A stretch of DNA of 64,000 bases from Actinomycetota bacterium. Its GTDB lineage: Bacteria; Actinomycetota; Geothermincolia; Geothermincolales; RBG-13-55-18. The position numbers and the translations under genes are program-made. The stretch covers positions 1-64,000 of the forward strand of contig JAQVFR010000006.1 of the NCBI GenBank assembly GCA_028697145.1, given 5' to 3'. The notes below the pieces were generated by a model. The model was not told where the DNA came from. It was given only the letters and a program-made list of their open reading frames with translations, and ran no database searches. Shown here one piece after another: positions 16,621 to 25,145 of the stretch (the first letter of the stretch is position 1; every line of letters begins with the position of its first letter).

Positions 16621-19260
16621 ATGATGTGCTGCAAAAGTAGGGCAAAAACGCCGTTTGCTGTCGTGGCTTTGTTATGCGCCGCTCTGGTCTTCGCCTTTTT
16701 CGCGGGGTGCGAGATCCTTCCTTACGGGGAGCCTGTCACGGGGGGGCAGGCGGTACGCTATGACTTCGTCTCGACTGTTGACGGCCTCAACCTGCCCTGC
16801 AGCATCTATCTTCCCAAGGGCTACGACCCCTCCCGTTCCTATCCGATGTGGGTGGAGCTGCACGCCCTGGAGGGAGTGCCCATAGTATCCAACAACCAGT
16901 GGGACATCTTCTCCAACAGCATAAAGAACGTGGCCGATACCAACGGGTGGATAGTGCTCTCCCCGTGGGGTCGAAACCTGGGCGGCTACTACATCGATGG
17001 CGTGAAGAAGGACTCCGGGGACAACCGCGAACCCGACATCATCGACGGGCTCTCCAGCCTGAGCGGTTGGAACGTGGCGGCGGGGGCCTGGTCCACCACC
17101 GGCAGCATCTTTCGCCAGACCGACGGATCGAGCGCGTGGAAGGAGGCGGTGAGGTCGGGTTCCTCCGGCCAGGACTACGCCGTGCGCGTGAGGCTCAGGG
17201 AGGTAAGCCGCGGCGGGACGGCCAGCGCCATGGGGGTCAGGCTGCGCAGGGACCCGGCGACCGGCGATTGTTATCACGTCGACCTCTACACGGAAGGAAC
17301 GAACAAGTACGTGCGCCTCTTCAGGTATTCCGGAGGCACCTGGACCCTCATCAGCCAGGTCGTCAACGAATGGAAGCCGTTGACGATGTGGGATACCTGG
17401 CTGACCTTGAAGGTCACCTCCTATAACGGCTACATCAGGGTCGCGGTCAACGACAAACCCGTCGACATACAGGTTCCGGGCGAAGCGGCGCCTTACGGCG
17501 TGGGAAGGATCCTGCCCGAGCCGCCCACCAGCGGTGAGGTGTCGCTGTGCAGCATGGGCGGCGTGCACGAGTTCGACGAGCTGCGGGTCCAGAACGACTA
17601 CGAGTACGGCGAGCGGGACATGCTGGATTGCATCAACCAAGCCATGGAGAAGCTCAACATAGACGAGGACCGCGTCTACGCTTCCGGCCTGTCCATGGGG
17701 GGCACGGGCGCATATATCCTGGGCATCCACGCCCCGGGACTTGTGGCGGCTGTCTCCCCGAATGCCGGGGCCTCGGACCTGGTCTACGATTTCGAATTCC
17801 TCAAGGAGCACTTCCCCGTGAACTACGGGGCACCGTACGCGGACGTAAACGACGCCTTCGTCTGCGACAGCTGGAGGCTTCTCGCCGGCCAGGAGCACTC
17901 TCCGGAACAATCGATGGATATCCCGCTCATGAGGGATTACAGCGCGCGCTACGTGCTGGAGAACATGGCCAACATGCCCATCCGCATCGTCCAGGGCCTC
18001 AACGACAGCAATTTCCCCAACTCCTATGAGAACCTGACCGTGGTGTGGTGGATGAAGACGGACCCCTCGTCCACCTGGTGGTGGCACGTGCAGGCGCCAG
18101 CCCCCTATTCTCCCGCGACGGCTACCTTCGCCAACGGCGGTGATATCTACGAGGCCCTCACCGACTGGTCCGGCCTTGGCCCCTATTACGCCGAATACAA
18201 CACCAGCCCCTGGGGAGGGCACGGCTTCATGGAACCCTACGATACGACCGCCAACTTCTTCAAGGCGCATGCCAGGGTCCGGCATCCCGCCGAGGTGGCG
18301 TACAAGAGCTACGACGACGAGTCCAGCGAGGCCTACTGGATGAGGATGAGGAGATACGCGGCGGCGGGGGAGGAGGCGGCCCTGGCCAGGGCCGCGGTAG
18401 ACCGGACCGCGAACGCGGTTGCGGCCCACGCGAAAAACGTCGAGACCCTCACCCTCGACCTCGTGGATGCCGGTATCGACATCGGCGCGGGCAAGACCGT
18501 GACCCTGCGCCTGGATGCCGAAACCGGTCCCAGCCTTATGCCCGTGGCGGACAGGCTGGGCATGATCTCTCTCGAACTGGTGCACGCCTGGCCGGCCGAG
18601 GCCGGGATGGCGGTGAAGCTGGACGGGGCGCCCCTCGTGGAGGGAACGGGTTACTCGTTGCAGGGGGCTTCGCTCTTCGTTCCCACCATCGCCCTGAACC
18701 ATCAGCGCACGCTGACCATAACGATGGCGGCGACGCTGCCGCAGAACCTGCTCTCCAACGCGGGATTCGAGAGCGTGAACCCGGACGGCAGCGTGCCGGG
18801 GTGGAGCCCGGTGACGCTCTCCGGAGGCACCGCGCGCCTGGAGTCTACTCCCATGCAGTCCCACGGCGGGGGCCGTTCCCTGCGCATAAAGGACCCCGCG
18901 CCCACCGCGTCCCCCTACGCCTGCGCCTGGAACAGCGCGCGGGTGACCAGCGGGATAGATGCCGGCGGGAGGTACAAGTTTCTCGTATCCTACCGCACCA
19001 GGATGCTCAAGGGCGCTTCCGTGGGCGCAGCTATTTACTGGTACGATTCGTCGGGAAACCTCGTGGGTACTAGCACCTCAACCCGGGAGGCGGCGACCTC
19101 GTATTCTACGCACAACTGGAAGCCTCTCTCGTTCGAGGCCATAGCCCCGTCCGGGGCGGTCTCGGCCGTGGTAAGCCTGCAGACCATAGGAGAAAGCGGC
19201 TCGGGGGCGATGGGCAGCGCGTGGTTCGACGACGCCTCCCTCACGGGGGTCAGCCCTTAA
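16621..19260 (+). CDS. Lipoprotein esterase/peptidase-like hydrolase with inserted and C-terminal beta-sandwich domains
   Basis: 879 aa. The N-terminus is a lipoprotein signal (hydrophobic stretch ending FFAGC). The hydrolase core is split: residues about 50-130 (YDFVSTVDGLNLPCSIYLPK, as in PHB-depolymerase/feruloyl-esterase-like proteins) and about 335-560 with the nucleophile elbow GLSMGG (Ser358). Between them is a jelly-roll-like insert (VRVRLREVSRGGTASAMGVR). The last 170 residues (NLLSNAGFESVNPDG to WFDDASLTG) are a carbohydrate-binding-module-like domain. It is probably surface-attached and acts on a polymeric ester or glycan. The final codons and stop (GVSP-stop) come from a dispersed repeat end, so the original C-terminus may have been changed. 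Confidence 0.8.
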   Translation: MMCCKSRAKTPFAVVALLCAALVFAFFAGCEILPYGEPVTGGQAVRYDFVSTVDGLNLPCSIYLPKGYDPSRSYPMWVELHALEGVPIVSNNQWDIFSNSIKNVADTNGWIVLSPWGRNLGGYYIDGVKKDSGDNREPDIIDGLSSLSGWNVAAGAWSTTGSIFRQTDGSSAWKEAVRSGSSGQDYAVRVRLREVSRGGTASAMGVRLRRDPATGDCYHVDLYTEGTNKYVRLFRYSGGTWTLISQVVNEWKPLTMWDTWLTLKVTSYNGYIRVAVNDKPVDIQVPGEAAPYGVGRILPEPPTSGEVSLCSMGGVHEFDELRVQNDYEYGERDMLDCINQAMEKLNIDEDRVYASGLSMGGTGAYILGIHAPGLVAAVSPNAGASDLVYDFEFLKEHFPVNYGAPYADVNDAFVCDSWRLLAGQEHSPEQSMDIPLMRDYSARYVLENMANMPIRIVQGLNDSNFPNSYENLTVVWWMKTDPSSTWWWHVQAPAPYSPATATFANGGDIYEALTDWSGLGPYYAEYNTSPWGGHGFMEPYDTTANFFKAHARVRHPAEVAYKSYDDESSEAYWMRMRRYAAAGEEAALARAAVDRTANAVAAHAKNVETLTLDLVDAGIDIGAGKTVTLRLDAETGPSLMPVADRLGMISLELVHAWPAEAGMAVKLDGAPLVEGTGYSLQGASLFVPTIALNHQRTLTITMAATLPQNLLSNAGFESVNPDGSVPGWSPVTLSGGTARLESTPMQSHGGGRSLRIKDPAPTASPYACAWNSARVTSGIDAGGRYKFLVSYRTRMLKGASVGAAIYWYDSSGNLVGTSTSTREAATSYSTHNWKPLSFEAIAPSGAVSAVVSLQTIGESGSGAMGSAWFDDASLTGVSP

Positions 19261-19276
19261 CATTCATCATTTCGTT
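19246..19276 (+). repeat. Solo copy of inverted-repeat element end
   Basis: Begins GGGGTCAGCCCTTAACATTC and matches 30 of 31 bases of the left terminus of the element at 25608-25793. Only one end is present here. It supplies the stop codon of the upstream lipoprotein gene. The remaining sequence to 19437 has no gene. Confidence 0.7.
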
Positions 19277-19437
19277 AGCATTGCTTACTACCGTGCATGG
19301 CGGCGTGTTGCACTCGTTGCACCGGGGGCAGCCCCTCAGCCCCTGTTTCGATGTCGAACACAGCGGAGCCGGCAGGGCCGGGGCCCGAGGGGGGTCGGCG
19401 CCATGTCGCACCAGGTGCGGGTGTGGTCCATTCCGTT

Positions 19438-20274
19438 CTAAGGGCGGGGAAAATGGGCCATGCGGTAGTCGCAGAGCTTCTCAAACCCTATGCCCAGGTA
19501 AACGCGCTGCGCGGGGGCATTCTCCCTGGAGACGCTGAGGCAGGCCTTGCCGATACGGGCCAGGATCCCCTCGCACAACAGGGACATGGAGGCGAAGGAA
19601 AGGCCCCTCCCGCGGTGCTCTGGAACGGTATAGACGCCGCCGACGAGGGCAGCCAGCGAGGTGCGCACCATGATCTCGGCCTTGGACACGATCTCCCCGC
19701 CGAACTCGCCGACGGCGATACCCCCGTCCAGCATGCGCATCTCCGCCATCCTGCCCAGTTCCTCCTCGGCATCACTCAGTTCGCCGAAGTACTCGAGCTG
19801 GAAGGCGCGGTTCAACTCCATCAGGCGATCCAGGTCACGGGGCTCGGCGAAACGGGCCCCCGGCCCGAAGCGCGGACAGAACCGGTTGGGGGCGAGCGCC
19901 ATGTATTCCTGTTCCTCCACGCCTGCGACCGCTTGGCCACCCCGCACCAGCGCGTCGATGAGCGGGCCCGCCCACTCGGCGCGGCCGATGACGTAAGACG
20001 GCTTTCTCTCCAGGGAGGCCATTAGTTCCACCAGTTCCGGCAACAGCGCGGGATCTGGAGCGTAGATGAACAGAGAGCCGAAATTGAAGAGGGCGGCCAT
20101 GCCGCCGAGGTCTCCCTCCCGGAACGCGCCGTAGTATTGCCCCTGGAAGGGATGCCCCCGATCCTCGATACCGAAGTGGGTGATATCGTAGATCATGATA
20201 AGGTTGAGCTCGTGGTCGCGGTCGAGCAGAGCAAGGGCCTTATCGCGGTCCGCCTCTCCCAGCAGTCTTATCAT
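19438..20274 (-). CDS. GNAT-family N-acetyltransferase
   Basis: About 278 aa from the ATG at MIRLLGEADRDKAL, with GGAGGAAG upstream; an earlier in-frame ATG at 20406 lacks a site. The C-terminal half carries the acetyl-CoA-binding GNAT signature VYTVPEHRGRGLSFASM and the late strand AQRVYLGIGFEKL. The N-terminal half is a divergent GNAT-like domain, as in two-domain acyltransferases. The acceptor is unknown. Divergent from the T-box/homocysteine unit. Confidence 0.85.
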   Translation of the reverse strand: MIRLLGEADRDKALALLDRDHELNLIMIYDITHFGIEDRGHPFQGQYYGAFREGDLGGMAALFNFGSLFIYAPDPALLPELVELMASLERKPSYVIGRAEWAGPLIDALVRGGQAVAGVEEQEYMALAPNRFCPRFGPGARFAEPRDLDRLMELNRAFQLEYFGELSDAEEELGRMAEMRMLDGGIAVGEFGGEIVSKAEIMVRTSLAALVGGVYTVPEHRGRGLSFASMSLLCEGILARIGKACLSVSRENAPAQRVYLGIGFEKLCDYRMAHFPRP

Positions 20275-20399
20275 CTTTACACTTCCTCCATGGATTTTCT
20301 TTGATATTATTCCGGCCCCTCTCCCCGCGGTCAACTTCTCCACCCGCCTGCCCTCTCCCGTCCGATCCGTGAAGTCACGCATGCGCATGCCGGTGCCGT

Positions 20400-20428
20400 T
20401 TGACACGGGGAAGGTGTGGAAGTATCAT
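20400..20428 (+). promoter_or_regulatory. Sigma-70-type promoter of the T-box unit
   Basis: Perfect TTGACA (20400-20405), 17 bp spacer, TATCAT (20423-20428). Transcription would start near 20435, about 40 bases before the T-box leader begins, and continue into the DUF39 gene. Confidence 0.7.
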
Positions 20429-20473
20429 CTTTTTATTACCCTATTACTGGGGATTATTGACAACGACATACCA

Positions 20474-20721
20474 ACCGCGAAAGGCGATGAAGGGGAGGAT
20501 TAAGCCCGCGGGAGGCGCTACAGAGAGCCGGGCTGAGGTTGAGAACCGGCGCGCCGGGCGGGCTGAAGATGGCCCCGGAGCTTCCCGCTGAAAGCGCGAG
20601 CGAGTAGGCGAGGACGGATGCCTCCGTGATCACAGGCGAGGGTATCGCGCAGCGGCGCCGTACCCGGTGCGGGAGAGACGGTTATGAGACCGCCGTGCAT
20701 CCTTCGCCGGCGGCGTTTTTT
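20474..20721 (+). promoter_or_regulatory. T-box leader, predicted methionine specifier (AUG)
   Basis: Stem I landmarks are present in order: a K-turn-like GATGA (20486-20490), helix GGGG (20492-20495) with CCCC (20573-20576), helix GCCCGC (20504-20509) with GCGGGC (20558-20563), and the apical CAGAGAGCCGGG and TTGAGAACCGG motifs. The specifier loop 3' strand reads UGAAG-AUG-G (20564-20572), with AUG followed by a purine directly before the helix, so tRNA-Met is the likely ligand. Then come CCGGAGC, GCTGAAAGC, AGTAGGC and a stem III hairpin ACGGA/TCCGT (20614-20627). The T-box sequence itself is odd: GAGGGTATCGCG lacks the canonical UGGN bulge. A terminator follows. Met control fits the homocysteine-forming genes downstream. 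Confidence 0.72.
20690..20721 (+). terminator. Intrinsic terminator of the T-box leader
   Basis: CCGCCG (20690-20695) pairs with CGGCGG (20708-20713), followed two bases later by TTTTTT (20716-20721). It lies about 220 bases before the DUF39 ATG, as expected for a premature attenuator rather than an end-of-gene terminator. Confidence 0.7.
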
Positions 20722-20942
20722 ATCCTTCTCCCCTCGGGGCGGCTGCATCGGAGGTCGCCGGCAAGCAGCGTGGCGGAAGAGGGACGGCGTGTCTCCCGCG
20801 GCTGGAAGCGAGAAGACGGAGATCGGAGTGAAGAGAAGAGAGGAAGAGATAACGGCGAAGGTGGTGGTGGCCTCCGTATGGGTCATGCCCGGCTTTACCC
20901 GCGCGCGTGAGTTGTCGGTATGACGGGAAGAGGAGTTGAGAA

Positions 20943-22118
20943 ATGGGCAAGACCATAGAGGAGATAAACGAGAGGATCAAGCGGGGCGAGGCGGTGGTGG
21001 TCACCGCCGAGGAGGTCATGGACCTGGTGAGGAAAGAGGGGGTCGAAGAGACGGCGCGCAAGGTGGACGTCATCACCACCGGCACCTTCGGCCCCATGTG
21101 CTCCTCGGGAGCTTTCGTGAACGTCGGGCACGCCCAGCCGCGCATGAGGATATCGCGCGCCTGGCTCAACGACGTGCCGGTGTTCTGCGGCATCGCCGCC
21201 GTGGACGTCTATATTGGGGCCACGGAGATGGCGGAACACGACCCGCTAAACGAGGTCTTCCCCGGCGAGTTCCGCTACGGCGGGGGCCACGTCATCGAGG
21301 ACCTGGTGGCGGGGAAGACGCTGCGCCTGCGGGCCGAGTCCTACGGCACCGACTGCTACCCCAACCGGCACTGGGAGAAAGACGTCACCCTGGCCGAGAT
21401 CAAGGAGGCGTGGCTCTTCAACCCGCGCAACGCGTATCAGAACTACAACGTGGCCGTGAACCTCTCCGACCGTGTCATCTACACCTATATGGGGGTGCTG
21501 CGGCCGGAGCTGGGAAACGCCAACTACTGCAGCGCGGGCCAGCTCTCACCGCTGCTCAACGATCCGCTGCTGCGGACCATCGGCATAGGCACCCGCATAT
21601 TCCTGGGCGGCGGCACGGGTTACGTCGCCTGGCACGGCACCCAGCACAACACCCGGGTGCCCCGCGACGGGGAGGGGGCTCCCACCCGTCCGGCCGGTAC
21701 CCTGTCGGTTATCGGCGACCTGCGCGGGATGAACCCGCGCTACCTCACCGGCTATTCCATCCTGGGGTACGGGGCGAGCCTGGCGGTGGGGATAGGCGTT
21801 CCCATCCCCGTCCTCGACGAGGACGTGGTCAGGGCGGCCGCGGTGCGGGACGAGGACCTCAAGGCCCCCGTGGTCGATTACTCCGTCGATTATCCCCAGG
21901 GGACGGGTAGGGTGCTGGCGGAGGTAACCTACGCCGAGCTCAAGAGCGGCAGCATCAGGCTGGAGGGGAAGGACGTTCCCACGGCCTCGCTCTCCAGCTA
22001 CAGCCGCGCGCGGGAGATCGCGTCGACCCTGAAGGAGTGGATATCACGCCGTGATTTCCTTCTCACGCGTCCGGTCGAGCTGTTGCCCTGCGCTGACCGG
22101 GAAGAGGGGGTGGAGTAG
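20943..22118 (+). CDS. DUF39 homocysteine biosynthesis protein (MA1821-like)
   Basis: 391 aa, DUF39 family. Conserved stretches include TTGTFGPMCSSGAFVNVGHA, the Cys in ESYGTDCYPNRHWEKD and the glycine-rich GIGTRIFLGGGTGYVAWHGT. In Methanosarcina the DUF39 protein MA1821 and its partner MA1822 make homocysteine from aspartate semialdehyde and sulfide, bypassing the usual O-acyl-homoserine route. Here there is no C-terminal CBS pair. GAGGAG lies seven bases before the ATG. The next gene follows with no gap, and the upstream T-box places the pair under methionine control. Confidence 0.9.
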   Translation: MGKTIEEINERIKRGEAVVVTAEEVMDLVRKEGVEETARKVDVITTGTFGPMCSSGAFVNVGHAQPRMRISRAWLNDVPVFCGIAAVDVYIGATEMAEHDPLNEVFPGEFRYGGGHVIEDLVAGKTLRLRAESYGTDCYPNRHWEKDVTLAEIKEAWLFNPRNAYQNYNVAVNLSDRVIYTYMGVLRPELGNANYCSAGQLSPLLNDPLLRTIGIGTRIFLGGGTGYVAWHGTQHNTRVPRDGEGAPTRPAGTLSVIGDLRGMNPRYLTGYSILGYGASLAVGIGVPIPVLDEDVVRAAAVRDEDLKAPVVDYSVDYPQGTGRVLAEVTYAELKSGSIRLEGKDVPTASLSSYSRAREIASTLKEWISRRDFLLTRPVELLPCADREEGVE

Positions 22119-22526
22119 ATGGTCAGGCACAAGATAGTCCTGCACTTCCCCCACGAGCAGGTGGACAAGCCCATCGTGAGCAGACTGGTACGGGACTTCG
22201 GGCTGGACTTCAATATCCTCAAGGCCTCCATAACACCGCGCGAGGAGGGCCTGCTGGTGCTGGAGATAATCGGCAAGGAGAAGGACTACGAGCGCGGCAT
22301 GGCCTACATCGAGTCCTGCGGCGTGAGCATCCAGCCCCTGTCCCAGGACATCCGGCGCAACGATGCCAAGTGCACCCACTGCGGCGCCTGCATCGCCGTA
22401 TGTCCCACCGACGCCCTTCGCGTGGACCGCGACAAGATGGAGGTTGCCTTCAACGACGAGGAATGCGTGGCCTGCGAGCTGTGCATCAAGGTGTGCCCGC
22501 CCCGGGCCATGGAGATCCATTATTAG
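22119..22526 (+). CDS. NIL domain - ferredoxin protein (MA1822-like)
   Basis: 135 aa. The NIL ligand-binding-like domain is N-terminal (HKIVLHFPHEQVDKPIVSRL, to about residue 75). Two 4Fe-4S motifs follow: CTHCGACIAVCPTDA and CVACELCIKVCPPRA. In methanogens this partner supplies electrons for sulfide assimilation into homocysteine by the DUF39 protein. The ATG directly follows the DUF39 stop, so the two genes form one operon. Confidence 0.92.
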   Translation: MVRHKIVLHFPHEQVDKPIVSRLVRDFGLDFNILKASITPREEGLLVLEIIGKEKDYERGMAYIESCGVSIQPLSQDIRRNDAKCTHCGACIAVCPTDALRVDRDKMEVAFNDEECVACELCIKVCPPRAMEIHY

Positions 22527-22563
22527 CCCGAGCCCGGGGTAACGGCTCCTTCACTTCCGAAAG

Positions 22564-22623
22564 AGCCCGGCGGCAAGGCTGGTCGTCGTCGCATGCTCCT
22601 CCGAGCACCTTGCCCGCCGGGCT
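22564..22623. terminator. Long GC-rich hairpin between convergent genes
   Basis: AGCCCGGCGGCAAGG (22564-22578) pairs with CCTTGCCCGCCGGGCT (22608-22623) with a single bulge and a 29-base loop. It sits between the convergent ferredoxin and flavoprotein genes and probably blocks read-through, although no T-tract follows on either strand. Confidence 0.45.
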
Positions 22624-22662
22624 GGCGACGGTCAAGCAGATGGGTCTTTGTCGGGCTTGAGT

Positions 22663-24006
22663 TCAGGCCGGTTCGAGGCGGCGGCGGGCCTTCGCGACAC
22701 GGGAGCGCCATTGCTCCAGCGAAGCGGGGTCGTAACGCTCGGGGTAATCCTCGTAGATCTTCTTGAGGGCGATGGCCGCGCTGGCCAGCCAGGCGAAGCG
22801 GGCGGTGAAGAGGGGATGGCGCAGGCTGCGCAGGCGGCGCAGGGCGTCGGTGAGGTCGATGCCCAGCGGCTCGGCCTTGAGCCCGGCCTCCACGTCGCCC
22901 GGCGTCATGACGTAGCCGACTAGCTTGTCCATGTCCTCGCGGTCGAAGTTGTCGGTGAGCCCGCGCGTGACGTCGAAGTAGGCCATGAGGGCACCGCGCC
23001 CGCGCTGGTAGGCAGCGGCGTATTCCCACAGGTTCTCCCTGCCCGTGTCGCCCTCCTCGAGGCATCGCGCGAGGGTCCGCGCCGCGAGGTCGCCGGCTAT
23101 GAGCGAAGAAGCAACGCCGGAGCCGTGGGCGGGGATGACCATGCAGGCGGAATCGCCCGTGAGGAGCAGGCCGTGGTCGACCAGGACGTCGAGCGAACGC
23201 CGCACAGGGATGAGGCCGCCCCCCCCGTAAACCCGTTCTCCGCCGATGCCCTTTTCCGCGAGGAAGCGTGCGACGAATTCCCCGGCGCTTTCCTCCGCCT
23301 CCTCCCGGTTGAAACCCACCAGGATGTCCAGCTCGCTCTCGCGCGGGTCCCAGTGCAGCATGAGCACGGAATAGCCGCCGCGCCAACCCACGCGGGATAC
23401 GCTCACGCCCGGGGGTATGCCCAGAAGGCGCGGGACGTCCGCCGCCTCGTCGGGCGGGAGGCGCCGCTGCTCGCGCCAGGCGGTCACCATGTAACCTTCG
23501 TCCATCTCCCGCGGCACGGGCGAACTCTCCGGGAGCCCGTGGCGCAATACGGCCTCCCATCCCGAGGCGTCCACCACGGCGCGCGCGGGGATCTCCTCCC
23601 CGGACGCGGTCACCACACCTGACACCCGGTCCTTTTCCACGAGGGCGCGCTCCACCGTCGTCTCGCCCCTGAGCTCAGCGCCTGCCGCCACGGCGCCGGC
23701 AAGGAGGCGGCGGACGAACACGCTCATGCGTACCTCGATGGTGGGAGCGGACGTCGTCTCCACGTAACGTTTTCCCGCGGGTCCCAGGAGCCGCGAGCTC
23801 AAGGGCGACGGCATCGTCTCCTCTCCGCTGGGCATGGCTATGCCCAGCCGGCCGAAGACCGTCCTCTCGACGCCGTTTACCCAGGTGTGGCCGAGGCCGT
23901 CCGGGGACTGGCGGTCCAGCAGGAGCACCTTGAACCCACGCCCCGCCGTCCTCTCCGCCGCCACGCAGCCGGCGCATCCTGCTCCCACTACCACCAGGTC
24001 ATACAT
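22663..24006 (-). CDS. FAD-dependent oxidoreductase, geranylgeranyl-reductase-like
   Basis: 447 aa. N-terminal dinucleotide motif VVVGAGCAGCVAAERTA and the second FAD motif LLLTGDSACMVIPAHGSGVASS place it in the FixC/geranylgeranyl-reductase-like flavoprotein group. Members saturate isoprenoid chains or hydroxylate and halogenate small molecules, and the substrate cannot be read from sequence. The C-terminal helical region (ARFAWLASAAIALKKIYEDY) is as in this family. It follows the rmlD-like gene closely, possibly in the same transcript. Confidence 0.82.
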   Translation of the reverse strand: MYDLVVVGAGCAGCVAAERTAGRGFKVLLLDRQSPDGLGHTWVNGVERTVFGRLGIAMPSGEETMPSPLSSRLLGPAGKRYVETTSAPTIEVRMSVFVRRLLAGAVAAGAELRGETTVERALVEKDRVSGVVTASGEEIPARAVVDASGWEAVLRHGLPESSPVPREMDEGYMVTAWREQRRLPPDEAADVPRLLGIPPGVSVSRVGWRGGYSVLMLHWDPRESELDILVGFNREEAEESAGEFVARFLAEKGIGGERVYGGGGLIPVRRSLDVLVDHGLLLTGDSACMVIPAHGSGVASSLIAGDLAARTLARCLEEGDTGRENLWEYAAAYQRGRGALMAYFDVTRGLTDNFDREDMDKLVGYVMTPGDVEAGLKAEPLGIDLTDALRRLRSLRHPLFTARFAWLASAAIALKKIYEDYPERYDPASLEQWRSRVAKARRRLEPA

Positions 24007-24016
24007 TGCCGCTCCT

Positions 24017-24877
24017 CTATAGCTCGCCGCTCTCCAGCAGCCACTCGACGTATTCCCGCAGGGGCTCCATGTAATGCCGCGCCGGAGGGAAGCCCTGCAG
24101 GCGCAGATTCATGTTGTCCAGAGGGGAATAAGGCGGGCGTGGGCAGGGCAGGCCGAGGTCGGCGTAAACGATGGGCTCCACCGGGACGTCCTGCATGCCC
24201 GCGAGTTCGAGGATCTGCCGCGCGAACTCGAAGCGGGAGCAGACCCCCTCGTTGGTGGCATGGTAAAGCCCGTGCCAGTCCGAGGTGCACACGCGGTAGA
24301 TGATCTCCGCCAGGTCCGCCGTGCAGGTGGGGGTCCCCACCTCGTCGGTGACAACGCGCAGGCTGCCCTTTTCCCTCGCACCCCCCAGGATGCTCTTGAC
24401 GAAGTTGCGCTTCCCCGCCTTGCCGAAGAGCCACTGCGTGCGGAATACGTACCAGCGGGGAAGGATGGACGCGATATAGCGCTCCGATGCCAGCTTGGCC
24501 TTGCCGTAGATTCCCTGGGGATTGGGCTCGTCGAACTCGTTGTAGGCGCCGCCCTTGCGGCCGTCGAAGACGTAGTCCGAGCTGATAAAGGCAAGGGGGC
24601 ATCCCGCCTCCAGGCAAGCGAGGGCCAGGTTCTGGGTGCCGGTGAAATTGGTCCTGAAGGATGGCTCGGGGTCGAGCTCGGCCTGGTCGGCGTCGAGGTC
24701 GGCCGCGGAGTTTATGAGCAGGTCGGGCCCGAGGGAGGGGATCTTCTCCATGACCAGGGAGTGGTCGGTGATGTCCAGGTCCAGGTCGAATCCCAGGACC
24801 TCCTTGCCCCCGGCCTCGAAGACCCTCACCAGGTCGCTCCCAAGCTGGCCGGCGGCGCCGCAGATGATCACGCGCAT
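24017..24877 (-). CDS. rmlD: dTDP-4-dehydrorhamnose reductase-like (RmlD)
   Basis: 286 aa SDR-extended protein. N-terminal GAAGQLGSDLV binds NADPH, the conserved ISSDYVFDG strand and catalytic YGKAKLASE (YxxxK) are present, and RTQWLFG follows. RmlD reduces dTDP-4-dehydro-rhamnose to dTDP-rhamnose for surface polysaccharides. An RmlC-like epimerase gene lies about 270 bp away on the opposite strand, while RmlA and RmlB are not in the window. A related deoxysugar reductase is possible. Confidence 0.86.
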   Translation of the reverse strand: MRVIICGAAGQLGSDLVRVFEAGGKEVLGFDLDLDITDHSLVMEKIPSLGPDLLINSAADLDADQAELDPEPSFRTNFTGTQNLALACLEAGCPLAFISSDYVFDGRKGGAYNEFDEPNPQGIYGKAKLASERYIASILPRWYVFRTQWLFGKAGKRNFVKSILGGAREKGSLRVVTDEVGTPTCTADLAEIIYRVCTSDWHGLYHATNEGVCSRFEFARQILELAGMQDVPVEPIVYADLGLPCPRPPYSPLDNMNLRLQGFPPARHYMEPLREYVEWLLESGEL

Positions 24878-24991
24878 TCCCGTCCTCCTCGTGGTAGCCC
24901 GGCACGCCTCGATTCTTGAACCTTAACACGGTGCCGTGCCCCGGGGTCAAGCCTCAGGCATCGGGGTCAAGCCTCGCCTTGTGCCTGGCGC

Positions 24992-25081
24992 CGTCATCGC
25001 GAGCGTAGCAAAACGGCCCCATTTGGTACGTCCCGCACTCGTTAACGGAGATCGCCGCACCGCTTTGTCCTCGTGATGACG
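24992..25081. repeat. Palindromic dispersed repeat, CGTCAT(T/C)GCGAG type
   Basis: The left end CGTCATCGCGAGCGTAGC and the right end CTCGTGATGACGG are near-inverted copies (10 of 11 core bases) about 90 bp apart, with AGATCGCCGC inside. This resembles the widespread intergenic repeat that reads CGTCATTGCGAG in many genomes. Nearby, GTTAACGGAG (25041-25050) and CTCCGTTAAC (25116-25125) form a second perfect inverted repeat, and GGGGTCAAGCCTC occurs twice at 24944-24977. Confidence 0.55.
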
Positions 25082-25145
25082 GAAAAAAGGCAACGGCATT
25101 GCGCTTGGTGACTCGCTCCGTTAACCTGTACGGGGGTGATGATTT

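Noticed and set aside
16672-18864. Minus-strand ORF of 730 codons
   Set aside because: Shadow of the lipoprotein esterase gene; low-complexity Gly/Arg/His composition and no recognisable motifs.
20670-20705. Glycine-riboswitch-like GCGGGAGAGAC motif
   Set aside because: The following conserved core is missing, and the region is explained by the T-box antiterminator/terminator structure.
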